Numbered from the stretch's first letter, positions 9,354 to 20,620 are shown. The stretch is 64,000 bases of DNA from Hydrogenophilales bacterium (GCA_023258975.1 JAHFRD010000016.1:1-64000), one strand, 5' to 3'. Notes: generated from the letters alone by a model not told the origin. Numbers and translations: made by a program.

Positions 9354-11480
9354 TTACTCGGCGGCGGGCTCGGCGGTGGGCGCAGGCGTGGGCGCCGGCG
9401 CTTCGATCAAAGCCTTCATGGACAGGCGCATGCGGCCTTTCTCGTCGGTTTCCAGAACCTTGACCTGAATGGCCTGGCCTTCCTTGAGGAAGTCCGTCAC
9501 GGCATTGACACGCTGGTGCGCGATCTGGGAGATGTGCAACAGGCCGTCCTTGCCGGGCAGCACATTGACGATGGCGCCGAAATCGAGAATCTTCAGCACG
9601 GTGCCGTCGTAGGTGCGACCCACTTCGACCTCGGCGGTGATGTCCTCGATCCGCTTCTTCGCCGCTTCGCCGGACTCGGTACTGGTGCAGGCGATCTTGA
9701 TGGTGCCGGACTCGTCGATGTCGATCTGGGTGCCGGTTTCCTCGGTCAGCGCACGGATGACCGCGCCGCCCTTGCCGATCACGTCGCGGATCTTCTCCGG
9801 ATTGATCTTCATGGTGATGATGCGCGGCGCATAGGCGCTCATCTCGTGGGGGCCGGACTCGGCCGTCTCCATGATGCCGAGGATGTGCATGCGGGCCTCG
9901 CGCGCCTGGGTCAGAGCGACCTGCATGATGTCCTTGGTGATGCCCTGGATCTTGATGTCCATCTGCAGGGCATTGACGCCGTTCTTGGTGCCGGCGACCT
10001 TGAAGTCCATGTCGCCGAGGTGGTCCTCATCACCCAGGATGTCGGTCAGCACCGCGAAGCGGTTGCCTTCCTTGATCAGGCCCATCGCGATGCCGGCGAC
10101 GTGGTCCTTCAGCGGAACGCCCGCGTCCATCATCGCCAGACTGCCGCCGCAGACGGAAGCCATCGAGGAGGAGCCGTTGGATTCGGTGATCTCGGAAACC
10201 ACGCGAATGGTGTAGCCGAACTCTTCCTTGGTCGGCAGGCAGGCCGTCAGAGCGCGCTTGGCGAGGCGGCCGTGGCCGATTTCACGGCGCTTCGGGCTGC
10301 CGACGCGGCCGGTCTCGCCAGTGGCGAAGGGGGGCATGTTGTAGTGCAGCAGAAAATGGTCGCTGTAGTTGCCGGTGAGGGATTCCACCGTCTGCTCGTC
10401 GCGGCCGGTGCCCAGGGTGGCGACCACCAGGGCCTGAGTCTCGCCACGGGTGAACAGCGCGGAACCGTGGGTGCGCGGCATCACGCCGGTACGGATGGTG
10501 ATGGGGCGCACGGTGCGGGTATCGCGCCCGTCGATGCGCGGCTCACCGGCCAGGATGCGGCCACGCACCACCTTGGCTTCGAGGGCGTGGAACAGATCCT
10601 TGACCACGTTGGCCTGGGTGGTATCCATCTCCGGGGTAATCATCTCGGCGATGACCCGGGCGCGGATGGCGTCGACTTCCGTCACACGCGCCTGCTTCTG
10701 CTTGATCGAGTAGGCGGCGGAGAGGGCGTCGGCGCAAAGGCCGTTCATCTTGTCGAGCAGGGCCGCGTCGGTTTCCGGCGCGGACCAGTCCCAGGCGTCC
10801 TTGCCGGTTTCGTCGGCGAGGTCGTTGATGGTGTCGATGACAATCCGCATCTGCTCGTGGCCGAACACCACGGCGCCCAGCATCACGTCTTCAGACAGTT
10901 GATCGGCTTCCGATTCCACCATCAGCACGGCGCTTTCGGTGCCGGCCACCACCAGATTCAACCTGGAATCCTTCAACTCGGTCGTGGTCGGGTTGAGCAC
11001 GTACTGGCCGTCGACATAGCCGACGCGGGCGGCGCCCACCGGGCCGTCGAAGGGCAGGCCGGACAACGCCAGGGCGGCGGAGGCGCCAATCAGGGCGGGA
11101 ATGTCGGAATCGACTTCCGGGTTGCTGGACATCACCGTGGCGATGACCTGCACTTCATTGAAGAAGCCATCCGGAAACAGCGGGCGGATGGGGCGGTCGA
11201 TCAGGCGGGAAACCAGGGTCTCCTTTTCCGAGGGGCGCGATTCGCGCTTCAGGAAACCACCGGGGATGCGGCCCACCGCGTAGGCTTTTTCCTGATAATC
11301 GACGGTCAGCGGAAAGAAATCCTGGCCCGGCTTCACTTCGTTTTTCGCCACCACGGTGACCAGCACCACGGTGTCGTCCATATTGACGATCACGGCACCG
11401 TCGGCCTGGCGAGCAATCTCGCCGGTTTCCAGGGTGACTTGATGGCGACCGTATTGAAATGTCTTCTTGACCGAATTCAC
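9354..11480 (-). CDS. pnp: Polynucleotide phosphorylase
   Basis: PNPase degrades RNA from the 3' end by phosphorolysis and is a core subunit of the degradosome. The two RNase PH-like domains are present (first with [12 protein letters not shown], second with [10 protein letters not shown] and the [13 protein letters not shown] segment). They are followed by a KH domain ([16 protein letters not shown], about 560) and an S1 domain (about 620-690), then an Ala/Pro/Thr tail. The start is GTG at 11480 with GGAAG upstream. It is the last gene of the rimP-nusA-infB-rbfA-truB-rpsO-pnp series, and a terminator follows. Confidence 0.97.
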   Translation of the reverse strand: MNSVKKTFQYGRHQVTLETGEIARQADGAVIVNMDDTVVLVTVVAKNEVKPGQDFFPLTVDYQEKAYAVGRIPGGFLKRESRPSEKETLVSRLIDRPIRPLFPDGFFNEVQVIATVMSSNPEVDSDIPALIGASAALALSGLPFDGPVGAARVGYVDGQYVLNPTTTELKDSRLNLVVAGTESAVLMVESEADQLSEDVMLGAVVFGHEQMRIVIDTINDLADETGKDAWDWSAPETDAALLDKMNGLCADALSAAYSIKQKQARVTEVDAIRARVIAEMITPEMDTTQANVVKDLFHALEAKVVRGRILAGEPRIDGRDTRTVRPITIRTGVMPRTHGSALFTRGETQALVVATLGTGRDEQTVESLTGNYSDHFLLHYNMPPFATGETGRVGSPKRREIGHGRLAKRALTACLPTKEEFGYTIRVVSEITESNGSSSMASVCGGSLAMMDAGVPLKDHVAGIAMGLIKEGNRFAVLTDILGDEDHLGDMDFKVAGTKNGVNALQMDIKIQGITKDIMQVALTQAREARMHILGIMETAESGPHEMSAYAPRIITMKINPEKIRDVIGKGGAVIRALTEETGTQIDIDESGTIKIACTSTESGEAAKKRIEDITAEVEVGRTYDGTVLKILDFGAIVNVLPGKDGLLHISQIAHQRVNAVTDFLKEGQAIQVKVLETDEKGRMRLSMKALIEAPAPTPAPTAEPAAE

Positions 11481-11552
11481 GCTGACTTCTTCCTTTATTT
11501 GCTGTCTTGTTTCCGGGTGCCGCTGCCAGTTGGCTTGTCTGCTTGCGCGGAC

Positions 11553-11822
11553 TTATTTACGCAAACCAAGGCGCTTGATCAGATTGGTGTAGCCATCAGC
11601 GTTCCTGGACTTGAGGTAGTCCAGCAGACGGCGGCGGCGGCTGACCATCTTGAGCAGGCCGCGGCGGGAATGGTGATCCTTGGCGTGGGTTTTGAAGTGA
11701 CCGGTCAGGTCATTGATACGGGCGGTAAGCAGGGCGACCTGAACTTCCGGGGAGCCGGTATCGGCGGCGGCGCGCTGATAGTCGGTGACGATCTGCGCTT
11801 TCTGGGGGGTGGTGACGGCCAT
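11553..11822 (-). CDS. rpsO: 30S ribosomal protein S15
   Basis: The 89-residue S15 binds the central domain of 16S rRNA and organises the platform with S6/S18. The characteristic [19 protein letters not shown] segment is intact and the protein ends [13 protein letters not shown] is spaced eight bases before the ATG. It sits between truB and pnp, as is usual, with a 72-base spacer before pnp. Confidence 0.98.
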   Translation of the reverse strand: MAVTTPQKAQIVTDYQRAAADTGSPEVQVALLTARINDLTGHFKTHAKDHHSRRGLLKMVSRRRRLLDYLKSRNADGYTNLIKRLGLRK

Positions 11823-11956
11823 CTGGGCTACTCCAACGAAAAACGCGCATTCTACGCGCGCGGAAGGGAAATTCTCAAGCGATTCATGGGGCTGACGACG
11901 CTATCCGGGGGGTGTTTACTACGCGTTGTCCGCCCATGCGGCGGGTCTGGTTCGCC

Positions 11957-12856
11957 TCAAACACCGGCAATCAGGCGTTTCGGCGCGGCTTTGCCGTCCT
12001 GATCGACTTCCGCCACCCCGAGAAAACCGCCATCCGGGGCGTAGAGACGCAGTCGTTCGCCGACCCGCAGGCCACCGCGCCAGATCGCCTGGCCGTGGCT
12101 GATCTGCCAGGCCGCTTCAAGATCGAGATCCAACCGTGGCAGATCGAGCGCGAGGTTGTCGGGAGGCAGCAGACGGGCGTCGCGTTCTTGTTCCGTGAGC
12201 GTCGTCAGGGTTTCCAGACTGACAGCGTCGTCCAGGTGATAGGGGCCGACCTGCAGGCGGTCGAGGCCGACCAGATGGCCGCCACAGCCGAGCAACTCGC
12301 CCAGGTCGTCAGCCAGGGCGCGCACATAAAAACCTTTGCCGCTGTGCACGCGCACCCTGGCGTCGCGGCCGTCGAAACTTTCCAGTTCCAGGCCGTAAAC
12401 CGTCACCTGGCGGGCGGGGCGCTCGATTTCGATCCCCTTGCGGGCGTATTCGTAAAGCGGCCGGCCGGCGTGCTTGAGGGCGGAGTGCATCGGCGGTACC
12501 TGTTCGATCTCGCCGCAGAAACGTTCCAGCGCCTGGCGTAGCGTCGCCTCGTCGAAGCCGACCGGGCGCTCGGCGATCACCTCGCCATCCAGGTCGCCAC
12601 TGGAAGTGCGGATACCGAAGCGGATTTCGGCACGATAGACCTTGTCGGCGTCGAGCAGGAATTGCGAAAACTTGGTGGCCTCACCCAGGCACAGCGGCAG
12701 CAGGCCGGTGGCAAAGGGATCAAGGGTGCCGGTATGGCCGGCCTTCTCCGCTCGATACAACCACTTGGCCTTTTGCAGGGCCGCGTTTGAAGTGAAACCG
12801 GTGGCCTTGTCCAGCAACAGCACGCCGGAAATGGCACGCCTGACGATCTTGTTCAT
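11957..12856 (-). CDS. truB: tRNA pseudouridine(55) synthase TruB
   Basis: TruB converts U55 of the tRNA T-arm to pseudouridine. The catalytic Asp motif GHTGTLDPFATGLLP is present (about residues 42-56). The KSGH-type region is replaced by the usual family sequence, and a C-terminal PUA-like domain ends near residue 299. The ATG at 12856 is supported by CAGGAA about seven bases upstream. The open frame continues upstream to 12982 only because it reads through a palindromic repeat (12937-12961), which translates as CSAGILAG. That extension is not part of the gene. Confidence 0.96.
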   Translation of the reverse strand: MNKIVRRAISGVLLLDKATGFTSNAALQKAKWLYRAEKAGHTGTLDPFATGLLPLCLGEATKFSQFLLDADKVYRAEIRFGIRTSSGDLDGEVIAERPVGFDEATLRQALERFCGEIEQVPPMHSALKHAGRPLYEYARKGIEIERPARQVTVYGLELESFDGRDARVRVHSGKGFYVRALADDLGELLGCGGHLVGLDRLQVGPYHLDDAVSLETLTTLTEQERDARLLPPDNLALDLPRLDLDLEAAWQISHGQAIWRGGLRVGERLRLYAPDGGFLGVAEVDQDGKAAPKRLIAGV

Positions 12857-12936
12857 TCTGAATTCCTGGCCGGGCGGCGCGAAAGCGCGAAAAAACGCGG
12901 TGGCCGCTCGGCGTTCGGTGTTTCCGTTTACAAAGA

Positions 12937-12961
12937 CGCCGGCAAGGATGCCGGCGCTACA
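12937..12961. repeat. Short palindromic repeat (TGTAGCGCCGGC family)
   Basis: CGCCGGC-AAGGAT-GCCGGCG followed by CTACA is a small stem-loop between rbfA and truB. Read on the minus strand it starts TGTAGCGCCGGC, the same core as the palindromes at 36333, 57893 and 60253. Confidence 0.6.
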
Positions 12962-13033
12962 GGCCGCGAAATCCAGCCGCATCTCGCATGGGCCGTGCTC
13001 CGGAGCGGTGTACAGCCACCTTGCCGGGTCACT

Positions 13034-13414
13034 TCAATCGGGACTTTCGGATTCCTCGTCCTGATGATGTTTGCGATCTTCCGCCACGGCCTTGTCGATG
13101 AGTTCGGACAGGTGGGCGCCGCGTTCCACCGACGCGTCATAAACGAACGTGAGCTTGGGCACGGTGCGCAGGCTCATGCGGCGCGCGAGCTCGCTGCGCA
13201 GGAAACCGGCGGCGCTACCCAGCCCCTTGCGCGCGGCTTCATGATTGTCGCCGAACACGGTGAACCAGACCTTGGCGTGTTCCAGATCGGTGGTGACGTT
13301 GACGGCGGTAATCGTGACACCGGCCACGCGCGGATCTTTCATTTCACGCATGAGGATGGACGCCAGTTCCTGCAGGATCTGCTCGGCGACGCGGAGATTT
13401 CTTTGATTGGCCAT
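13034..13414 (-). CDS. rbfA: Ribosome-binding factor A
   Basis: RbfA binds the free 30S subunit and assists maturation of the 16S 5' end. The 126-residue product has the KH-type fold sequence with LASILMREMKDPRV near the N-terminus and the Leu-rich VPKLTFVYD strand near residue 100. The start ATG at 13414 lacks an obvious Shine-Dalgarno. It lies between infB and truB, the conserved order. Confidence 0.96.
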   Translation of the reverse strand: MANQRNLRVAEQILQELASILMREMKDPRVAGVTITAVNVTTDLEHAKVWFTVFGDNHEAARKGLGSAAGFLRSELARRMSLRTVPKLTFVYDASVERGAHLSELIDKAVAEDRKHHQDEESESPD

Positions 13415-13437
13415 GTTCGGAGTGCGAAGTGAGGGGA

Positions 13438-13465
13438 TGAGGAGCGGGCTTCCCCACGCTCCTCA
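13438..13465. other. Hairpin between infB and rbfA
   Basis: TGAGGAGCG and CGCTCCTCA form a perfect 9-bp stem around a 10-base loop, in the 56-base gap after infB. There is no T tract. It is more likely a processing or stability element than a terminator. Confidence 0.4.
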
Positions 13466-13470
13466 CCGCT

Positions 13471-16215
13471 TTACAGCGTCCTCGCCACCTCGACCACCTC
13501 GTAGCATTCGAGCTGGTCGCCTTCCTGGATGTCGTTGAAGTTTTTCAGGTTCAAGCCGCATTCGAAGCCGGCCTTCACCTCTTTCACGTCATCCTTGAAG
13601 CGCTTGAGGGAATCGAGTTCGCCATCGTGCACCACCACATGGTCGCGCAACACACGCACACGCGCGGAGCGTTTCAACACGCCGTCGAGCACGAAACAGC
13701 CGGCCACGGCGCCCACCTTGGTGATGCGGAACACCTGGCGGATTTCGGCCAGGCCCAGGGCATTTTCCTTCTTCTCCGGCGACAGCATGCCGCTCAACGC
13801 GGCTTTCACGTCATCCACGGCTTCGTAGATGATGTTGTAGTAGCGGATGTCGACGCCGGCGGATTCGGCCAGCTTGCGGCTCTGGGCGTCGGCGCGCACG
13901 TTGAAGCCGATGATGACGGCCTTGGAGGCGATGGCCAGGTTGACGTCGGATTCGGAAATCGAACCGACGGCGGAGTGGATCAGATTGACCTTCACCTCGG
14001 CGGTGGAGAGCTTGGTCAGCGCATGCGCCAAGCCTTCGTAGGAGCCTTGCACGTCGGCCTTCAGGATCAACGGCAGGGTCTGCACCTCACCCTCGCCCAT
14101 CTGCTCGAACATGTTCTCCAGCTTGGCGGCCTGCTGTTTCGCGAGCTTGACGTCGCGGAACATGCCCTGACGGAACAGGGCGATTTCACGCGCCTTCTTC
14201 TCATCATGCAGCACCAGCACATCGACGCCGGCACCCGGCACGTCGGACAGACCCTGGATTTCCACCGGGATGGCCGGGCCGGCCTGGGTGATCTGCTTGC
14301 CGTCCTCGTCGAGCATGGCGCGCACGCGGCCGAAAGCGGAACCGGCAAGAACAATGTCGCCACGCTTCAGGGTGCCGGACTGCACCAGCACTGTGGCCAC
14401 CGGGCCACGCCCCTTGTCCAGGCGCGACTCCACGACCACACCCTTGGCCAGGGCGTCTATCGGCGCCTTGAGTTCGAGCACTTCGGCCTGCAACAGGATG
14501 GCGTCCAACAACGCGTCGATACCCTGACCGGTCTTCGCGGACACATCCACGAACATGGCGTCACCGCCCCACTCTTCCGGCACCACGCCTTCGTTGGAAA
14601 CTTCCTGGCGAATTTTTTCCGGGTTGGCGCCCGGCTTGTCGATCTTGTTCACCGCGACGATGACCGGCACATTGCCGGCCTTGGCGTGGTGGATGGCTTC
14701 CCGAGTCTGCGGCATGACGCCGTCATCGGCCGCCACCACCAGGATCACCAGGTCGGTGACCTTGGCGCCGCGCGCTCGCATGGCGGTAAACGCTTCGTGG
14801 CCAGGGGTATCCAGGAAGGTGACCATGCCCTTCGACGTTTCCACGTGGTAGGCGCCGATATGCTGGGTGATGCCGCCCGCTTCGCCGGCCGCGACACGCG
14901 CTTGACGAATGCGGTCGAGCAACGAGGTCTTGCCGTGGTCGACGTGGCCCATCACCGTCACCACCGGGGCGCGCGGCAGGAGTTCCACTTCTTTTTCCAG
15001 CTCATCGCCATCCAGATAGGACTCCGGGGTGTCGATGGGCGCGGGCTTGGCGATGTGGCCCAGTTCTTCCACCAGAATCATGGCGGTATCCTGATCCAGC
15101 ACCTGGTTGATGGTGACCATCGAGCCCATTTTCATGAGCGCCTTGATTACCTCGGCGGCCTTCACCGACATCTTGTGCGCCAGATCGGCGACGCTGATGG
15201 TTTCCGGCACCATCACTTCGCGCACCACGGGTTCGGCCGGCAACTGCTGAACATGCTCGTGTTCATTCTTGTGGTGGCGGCCCTTGCGCGAACGCCAGCC
15301 ATCGCCCTCGGTGGCGCCGCGGGTCTTGAGACCAGGGCGCTTGCCGCTGACCGGTTCCACCTTGCCCTTCTTGGCGGCGGGTTTGGCCACCTTGGGTTTG
15401 ACGGCGGGCTTGATTGAGGGCTTGACTTCGGCGGGCCTGACTTCACCGACGGCGGCTGCCTGGCTCTCACCTTGGCTGCCAACCCTCGCTGCGGCCTCCT
15501 GGCCCCGCTCACGCGCGGCCTTGGCGTCCATCTCGGCCTGCCGGCGCGCGGCTTCGCGATCCTGCTTGACCTTGAGTTCGGCTTCCTGAATGGCGCGCAG
15601 CGTGGCACCGCGCTTCGCCTCCAGTTCCCGCGCCTGACGCTCGGCATCGTCGATGACGGACACCGGGCGTTTGAGCAATGGCCGCTCGGCCTTGGCTTCG
15701 CCAGCCTCTTCCGTGACGGCGACTTCCGGCTCTTCCTGAACGGGTTCCGCCTCGGCGACAGCCTCGACCGGCGCCTCGGCCACCTCGGGTTCCGGCATCA
15801 TTTCAACCACCGGCTCCGGCCGAATCTCCGGCACCTCGGCCACCACCTCGACCACCACATGGGCTTCCTGAATTTCAATCGGCGTTTCAGCGGGTTTATC
15901 GTGGATGGCTGCATCGCCCTGGCCCACTTCGCGCTTGACCAGGGTGCGCTTCTTGCGCATTTCCACCTGTACGGTGCGGGTGCGGCCGCTGCTGTCGGCG
16001 GTCTTGATCTCGCTGGTCTGCTTGCGCGTCAGCGTGATCTTGGTCTTGCCTTCCTTGGCGCCATGTTTGCCGCGCAGATAATCCAGCAAGCGCGACTTGT
16101 CCTGGTCGGAGAGGACATCGCCGACTCCCTGGACGGTCACACCGGCGGATTGCAACTGCTCCACCAGCAGTGTCGGCGCAACCTTGAGTTCAGTGGCGAA
16201 TTGTTCGACGTTCAT
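13471..16215 (-). CDS. infB: Translation initiation factor IF-2
   Basis: IF-2 is the GTPase that brings initiator fMet-tRNA to the 30S subunit and promotes subunit joining. The 914-residue protein has an N-terminal IF2_N domain, then a long low-complexity Ala/Glu/Lys/Arg linker (about 100-320). The G domain follows, with GHVDHGKT near 420, DTPGHE and NKID, then the beta-barrel and fMet-tRNA binding domains. A second IF2_N-like segment precedes the G domain. GGGGGT lies just before the ATG. It is 11 bases downstream of nusA, so the two are probably co-transcribed. Confidence 0.98.
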   Translation of the reverse strand: MNVEQFATELKVAPTLLVEQLQSAGVTVQGVGDVLSDQDKSRLLDYLRGKHGAKEGKTKITLTRKQTSEIKTADSSGRTRTVQVEMRKKRTLVKREVGQGDAAIHDKPAETPIEIQEAHVVVEVVAEVPEIRPEPVVEMMPEPEVAEAPVEAVAEAEPVQEEPEVAVTEEAGEAKAERPLLKRPVSVIDDAERQARELEAKRGATLRAIQEAELKVKQDREAARRQAEMDAKAARERGQEAAARVGSQGESQAAAVGEVRPAEVKPSIKPAVKPKVAKPAAKKGKVEPVSGKRPGLKTRGATEGDGWRSRKGRHHKNEHEHVQQLPAEPVVREVMVPETISVADLAHKMSVKAAEVIKALMKMGSMVTINQVLDQDTAMILVEELGHIAKPAPIDTPESYLDGDELEKEVELLPRAPVVTVMGHVDHGKTSLLDRIRQARVAAGEAGGITQHIGAYHVETSKGMVTFLDTPGHEAFTAMRARGAKVTDLVILVVAADDGVMPQTREAIHHAKAGNVPVIVAVNKIDKPGANPEKIRQEVSNEGVVPEEWGGDAMFVDVSAKTGQGIDALLDAILLQAEVLELKAPIDALAKGVVVESRLDKGRGPVATVLVQSGTLKRGDIVLAGSAFGRVRAMLDEDGKQITQAGPAIPVEIQGLSDVPGAGVDVLVLHDEKKAREIALFRQGMFRDVKLAKQQAAKLENMFEQMGEGEVQTLPLILKADVQGSYEGLAHALTKLSTAEVKVNLIHSAVGSISESDVNLAIASKAVIIGFNVRADAQSRKLAESAGVDIRYYNIIYEAVDDVKAALSGMLSPEKKENALGLAEIRQVFRITKVGAVAGCFVLDGVLKRSARVRVLRDHVVVHDGELDSLKRFKDDVKEVKAGFECGLNLKNFNDIQEGDQLECYEVVEVARTL

Positions 16216-16226
16216 GCTACCCCCAT

Positions 16227-17708
16227 TCAGGCGCCCGCCAGCATGGGCGCCCGCGCTGTCATGATCAGCGCCTTGGCGCGTTCTTCGTCCATGCCGACGA
16301 GTTCCATCAACTCGTCCACGGCCAGATCGGCCAGATCCTCCGCCGTGTTCACCCCTTGCGCGGTGAGCTGGGCGGCGGTGTCTTCATCCATGCCGGCGAC
16401 ACTCATCAGGTCGGCGGCGGCGGATTCCATCTCTTCTTCATGCACGATGGCGTCGGTGAGCAGGGCGTCACGGGCGCGCGAACGCAGCTCGTTGACCGTG
16501 TCCTCATCGAAGGATTCTATTTCCAGCATCTCGGCCAGCGGCACGTAGGCCACTTCCTCCAGCGTGGAGAAGCCTTCCTGCACCAACACCTCGGCCACAT
16601 CCTCATCGACGTCCAGCTTCTCCATGAACATCTCACGGATGCCCGAGGCTTCCTGCTCATGCTTCTGCTCGGCTTCGTCCACAGACAGGATGTTGATTTC
16701 CCAACCGGTCAATTCCGCAGCCAGACGCACATTCTGGCCGTAGCGACCAATCGCCACATCGACCTGGTCGGGATCCACCGCCACGTCCATCGCATGCTTG
16801 TCCTCGTCCATCACGATGCTGCTGATCTGGGCGGGAGAAAGCGCGTTGATGACGAACTGGGCGGGGTCGGCGGCCCACAGGACGATATCGACGCGCTCGC
16901 CGTTGAGTTCGTTGGTCACGGCCGTGACGCGGGTACCGCGCACACCGATGCAGGCACCTTGCGGATCCATGCGTGGATCGTTGGATTTGACCGCGATCTT
17001 GGCGCGCATGCCGGGGTCGCGCGCGGCGGCCTTGATTTCAATGACGCCTTCCTCGACCTCGGGCACTTCCAGCTCGAACAGCTTCATGATGAATTCCGGC
17101 GCGGTACGCGACAGCACCAGTTGCGGCCCGCGCGCCGCGCGTTCGGCGCGCACCATGTAGGCACGCACGCGATCGCCGACACGCAGGTTTTCCTTGGGAA
17201 TCATCTGGTCTTTTTCCAGACGGCCTTCGATGCGCCCGGATTCGATGATCGCGGCGCCGCGCTCCATGCGCTTGATGGTGCCCGATACCAGAGAGTCGTT
17301 GCGCGCCAGGAAATCATTCAGTAATTGCTCGCGCTCCGCATCGCGAATCCGTTGCAGGATGACCTGCTTCGCCGCCTGAGCGCCGATACGGCCGAAATCC
17401 ACGGCTTCCACGGATTCCTCGATGAACTCGCCCACCTCGATATCCGGCTTGATTTCGCGCGCCTCGAACAGAAGGTACTGGCGGTCCGGAAACTCCAGGC
17501 CGGCCTCATCGGGCAGCACTTCCCAGCGACGGAAGGCCTGGTACTCACCGGTGCGACGGTCGATTTCGACGCGAATCTCCACATCGTCGAGGTAACGCTT
17601 CTTGGTGGCATGGGCCAAAGCAGCTTCCAAGGCGCCGAACACCACCTCGGGTTCCACATTTTTCTCACGTGCCAGCACATCGGCCAGCATCAAGACTTCC
17701 CGACTCAT
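16227..17708 (-). CDS. nusA: Transcription termination/antitermination protein NusA
   Basis: NusA binds RNA polymerase and modulates pausing, termination and antitermination. The 493-residue product has the N-terminal RNAP-binding domain, an S1 domain ([15 protein letters not shown], about 140), two KH domains with the signature [15 protein letters not shown] (about 258-272), and two C-terminal acidic helix-hairpin repeats. The start codon overlaps the rimP stop (ATGA), which indicates translational coupling. Confidence 0.98.
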   Translation of the reverse strand: MSREVLMLADVLAREKNVEPEVVFGALEAALAHATKKRYLDDVEIRVEIDRRTGEYQAFRRWEVLPDEAGLEFPDRQYLLFEAREIKPDIEVGEFIEESVEAVDFGRIGAQAAKQVILQRIRDAEREQLLNDFLARNDSLVSGTIKRMERGAAIIESGRIEGRLEKDQMIPKENLRVGDRVRAYMVRAERAARGPQLVLSRTAPEFIMKLFELEVPEVEEGVIEIKAAARDPGMRAKIAVKSNDPRMDPQGACIGVRGTRVTAVTNELNGERVDIVLWAADPAQFVINALSPAQISSIVMDEDKHAMDVAVDPDQVDVAIGRYGQNVRLAAELTGWEINILSVDEAEQKHEQEASGIREMFMEKLDVDEDVAEVLVQEGFSTLEEVAYVPLAEMLEIESFDEDTVNELRSRARDALLTDAIVHEEEMESAAADLMSVAGMDEDTAAQLTAQGVNTAEDLADLAVDELMELVGMDEERAKALIMTARAPMLAGA

Positions 17709-18154
17709 CGCACCCTCCGGGTTGAACCGCCCAATATCGGCGCCAGGTGGGCCGAATCCACTTCAACGAAGGGAATCTCCACCAGCACACCATCCACTTC
17801 CATTTGCAACACGCCGTCCTGTAATCCTTTCAGCAAGCCGGTGAAACGCTTGCGCCCGTCGAGCGGGGCATGCAACTTGACCAGCGCGCGCTCACCATTG
17901 AAACGGATGAAGTCCGCCTCCTTGACCAGCGGCCGATCCGTTCCCGGCGAGGACACTTCGAGGCGGTCGTAATCGACGTTCTCGACCATGAACACTCGGG
18001 TCAGCTGATTGCTCACCTTCACGCAGTCGTCCATGTTGATTCCGTTCGGACTGTCGATGAACACGCGCAGCAAGCCCCGGCCAGCCCGTTCCAGGGTGAC
18101 CAGTTCGTAGCCCATGCCGGCCAGGGTTGGTTCGATTAGTGTCTGCAAATCCAT
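17705..18154 (-). CDS. rimP: Ribosome maturation factor RimP
   Basis: RimP is needed for 30S subunit assembly. The 149-residue protein shows the two-domain family sequence: [20 protein letters not shown], then [16 protein letters not shown] near residues 82-97, then the C-terminal SH3-like barrel. I chose the ATG at 18154 ([11 protein letters not shown]) because it matches the family length. The longer frame reads through the leader. It is the first gene of the operon through pnp. Confidence 0.96.
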   Translation of the reverse strand: MDLQTLIEPTLAGMGYELVTLERAGRGLLRVFIDSPNGINMDDCVKVSNQLTRVFMVENVDYDRLEVSSPGTDRPLVKEADFIRFNGERALVKLHAPLDGRKRFTGLLKGLQDGVLQMEVDGVLVEIPFVEVDSAHLAPILGGSTRRVR

Positions 18155-18164
18155 GTTTAGGAAA

Positions 18165-18206
18165 TAAAAAAAGGGCGCGAAGCCCGTAGAAAACTTGCTG
18201 AGTATA
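18165..18206 (-). promoter_or_regulatory. rimP operon leader: possible promoter and attenuator-like hairpin
   Basis: On the minus strand a -10-like TATACT (18206-18201) is followed by GGGC-TTCGC-GCCC (18185-18173) and a run of seven T residues, ending about ten bases before the rimP ATG. The stem is only four G:C pairs, so termination would be weak. Attenuating leaders before rimP are known in other bacteria. Here the evidence is pattern only, and the -35 is poor. Confidence 0.35.
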
Positions 18207-18295
18207 CACCAGATTGCCAATTCTCCGACTACCTGCGTTTCAACCCCAAGGATGTCCCGCCGTCACGGCCCGCGCGGTCGGTGGAGTCGGCAAAC

Positions 18296-19072
18296 TCACT
18301 CATGGCCGACGCCATGTTCCAGGACGATCCGTCTGCCATCGGCGGTGAAGCTGATCGTCGCCAGCCAGGCTCCCGACGCGGGCAGAGCGGCGCTGACACG
18401 GTAATCGCCATCGCCGATTTCCCGCATGGGCTGCCCAGTCGGCACGGCCTGGCCATGTCGGGCCAGGGCGAAACTCACTTGCTGGCCGCTGACGCCGCCG
18501 CCATCGGCTTTGCGCAACAGCACGCTCACTTCACTCGCGCGCCCTCGACTGAGCCCGTCCAGGCCGGTCACTTCGACGTTCCAGCCCACCCTGGCCAGAC
18601 TGGCCTCGATATTGCGCTGCTGCGCGATGCTCTTGGCCGCCTCCTCGCCGTGCTCGACGACGCCGGCAAAGCCGGTATAAAGCGTCTTGCCCTTGGCGTT
18701 GGGCAGCAATCGTTCCGCCAGCGCGGGCGGCAAACCATGTCCGGCAACATAGACGAAGCCTCCCAGCACCACGGTTATGACCACGAAGAAACCGATCAGC
18801 AATTTGGGAACCCAGTGCACATGGAGTTCCTTGCCGGGCTTGTTTTCATAGAGCTGAAACAACAGCATCGCCACCGTGGGATAAGCGACCACATGCAGGG
18901 TGACCACATCCAGCCCAGGCCAATTGGCGCCCGCGTAAAAAAGATAGGCCGCGCCGGGGAACCCGGCCGCCGCGACCGCCGCCCAGAAGTTCGATAGTTT
19001 GATGAGGCGCGCCACCCCGTAGAGCAGCGCGGTCAGAAGCATGCCGCCGAAAATGGAAATAAGCAGATTCAT
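18296..19072 (-). CDS. FixH-family membrane protein of the cbb3 oxidase cluster
   Basis: The 258-residue protein has an N-terminal region of about four hydrophobic segments, beginning MNLLISIFGGMLLTALLYG. A soluble C-terminal domain has the FixH-type beta pattern (DGDYRVSAALPASGAW). FixH/CcoH proteins help mature or stabilise cbb3 oxidase, probably during copper delivery. It lies directly downstream of ccoG (17-base gap). The extra N-terminal membrane segments differ from the short, single-span CcoH of model species. No ccoI or ccoS gene follows. Confidence 0.8.
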   Translation of the reverse strand: MNLLISIFGGMLLTALLYGVARLIKLSNFWAAVAAAGFPGAAYLFYAGANWPGLDVVTLHVVAYPTVAMLLFQLYENKPGKELHVHWVPKLLIGFFVVITVVLGGFVYVAGHGLPPALAERLLPNAKGKTLYTGFAGVVEHGEEAAKSIAQQRNIEASLARVGWNVEVTGLDGLSRGRASEVSVLLRKADGGGVSGQQVSFALARHGQAVPTGQPMREIGDGDYRVSAALPASGAWLATISFTADGRRIVLEHGVGHE

Positions 19073-19089
19073 GGAAATTGGCCCAGACG

Positions 19090-20511
19090 TTATCTACGTG
19101 TAAAGAAGCGCGCCGGGTCGATCACGGTTTCGCCCTTGCCGCTTCGGATGTGAAATTCGAATTCATGCAGACTGGCCGCCCGCGCGGGATCGAGTTGCAC
19201 GCTGGCCTGGATGATCACGCTCTTGCCGTTGCGGATGTGAACTTGCCGGAAATTACCCAGATCCAGCGCGCCCGCCGGCAACCCTCGCGCGCTGATCGAA
19301 TAGATCTCGTCACCGCCAGAGATATTGGTCAGACGGATCTGGTAGCGGTTACGGATACTTCCGTCGGACAAGATTACGAAGAGCGGTTGCCGAATCTGCT
19401 GAATGCTGTGCTCGAAGGGCTTGCGGTGGCCGATGTCGTAAGCCAGATAGGCGCACATCAGGATCAGGGAGACACCATAACCCAGCACCTTGAGGCTCTT
19501 CCAGTGCGGGCGCGCCGGCCCCGGCCGCGCTTGGGCAAGATTGGTTTCCGAGTCGTAGCGAATCAGGCCACGCGGGTAACTCATCTTGTCCATGATGCTG
19601 TTGCAGGCGTCCACGCACAGGCCGCAGGAAATGCAGGTGTATTGCAGGCCGTCGCGAATATCGATGCCGACCGGACACACCTGCACGCACAGTCCGCAGT
19701 CGACACAGTCGCCGTGCCCCTTTTCCCGCCGCTCGTCTCGCCCACGCAGGCCGGCGCGAGCCAGGATGCGCCCCGCCACGCCCTCGCCCCGTGGCTGGTC
19801 GTAATGCACGGTGAGCGTTTCCGGCTCGTACATCGCGCTCTGGAAACGGCCATAGGGGCAGATGAAGGTGCACACATGCTCGCGCAGCAAGGCGGCGGCG
19901 GCGTAGGTACTGAAACTCAGCGTGAGTATGGCGATATAGGCGGCGGCTGCGGCCTGCCCGGTAAACACCTCGCGCAGCAGTTCCGGCGCGTAACCGAAAT
20001 AGAGCACGAAAGTCAGCGCGGTCCAGAATGACAGCAGGCCCCAGGCAATCTGGGTACCGCCCACCTTGAGCAACTTCTCGCGCTTGCTCCAGGGTTCGCG
20101 CAGCAGTCGCAGGCGCGCGGGACGTTCCCCCTGGAACCATTTCTCGAGAAAGATGAAGGCATCGGTCCACAGGGTCTGGAAGCAGAAATAACCGCAGAAA
20201 GCGCGGCCGAACAAGGCCGTGATGAAGAACAACAGCACCGCCGCGATGAACAGCAGCATGGATAGCCAGAAAATGTCCTGCGGGTACACCACCAGATTGA
20301 AGATCAGATAGCGGCGTCCCGGTATGTCGAACATGACCGCCTGCGCGGGCGCATCCGACCGCGACCAGGGCAGCCAGGGCAACAGGAAGTAGACCGAGAA
20401 ACCCAGCCAGAGAATGGCGCTCTTGAAGCGGCGAAACGGCCCCTGGATGGAACGCGGAACGATGGGGATGCGTTTGAAATAAAGATCGCCGCCAGATTGT
20501 TGCTCTTGCAC
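19090..20511 (-). CDS. ccoG: CcoG (RdxA/FixG-type) ferredoxin, cbb3 oxidase maturation
   Basis: CcoG is a membrane cupric reductase that supports copper insertion into cbb3 oxidase. About five transmembrane segments are followed by two 4Fe-4S motifs (CVDCGLCVQVCP and CISCGLCVDAC, about residues 258-300), then a C-terminal periplasmic Ig-like domain. The 473-residue reading starts at the GTG at 20511, with AGG eight bases upstream. The open frame upstream to 20631 crosses the ccoP terminator and is not credible. It is downstream of ccoNOQP and upstream of fixH. Confidence 0.93.
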   Translation of the reverse strand: MQEQQSGGDLYFKRIPIVPRSIQGPFRRFKSAILWLGFSVYFLLPWLPWSRSDAPAQAVMFDIPGRRYLIFNLVVYPQDIFWLSMLLFIAAVLLFFITALFGRAFCGYFCFQTLWTDAFIFLEKWFQGERPARLRLLREPWSKREKLLKVGGTQIAWGLLSFWTALTFVLYFGYAPELLREVFTGQAAAAAYIAILTLSFSTYAAAALLREHVCTFICPYGRFQSAMYEPETLTVHYDQPRGEGVAGRILARAGLRGRDERREKGHGDCVDCGLCVQVCPVGIDIRDGLQYTCISCGLCVDACNSIMDKMSYPRGLIRYDSETNLAQARPGPARPHWKSLKVLGYGVSLILMCAYLAYDIGHRKPFEHSIQQIRQPLFVILSDGSIRNRYQIRLTNISGGDEIYSISARGLPAGALDLGNFRQVHIRNGKSVIIQASVQLDPARAASLHEFEFHIRSGKGETVIDPARFFTRR

Positions 20512-20620
20512 GTTCTTACCTTTACGCCCAGTCAGCGGAGACCCGCCCTCCAGGCAACATGTTCGGGTGTTTATGCCACCCTTGATCGACGAGCGCCGGA
20601 TGGCGCGGCCGAAAACCAAA

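Noticed and set aside
9516-12002. 828-aa plus-strand open frame
   Set aside because: It is antisense to pnp and rpsO, both certain. Its Gly/His/Asp-rich composition is typical of a shadow frame.
12857-12982. N-terminal extension of TruB
   Set aside because: The extra residues come from reading through a palindromic repeat (CSAGILAG). The family start and ribosome binding site lie at 12856.
13627-15417. 596-aa plus-strand open frame
   Set aside because: It is antisense to the GTPase core of infB; composition bias only.
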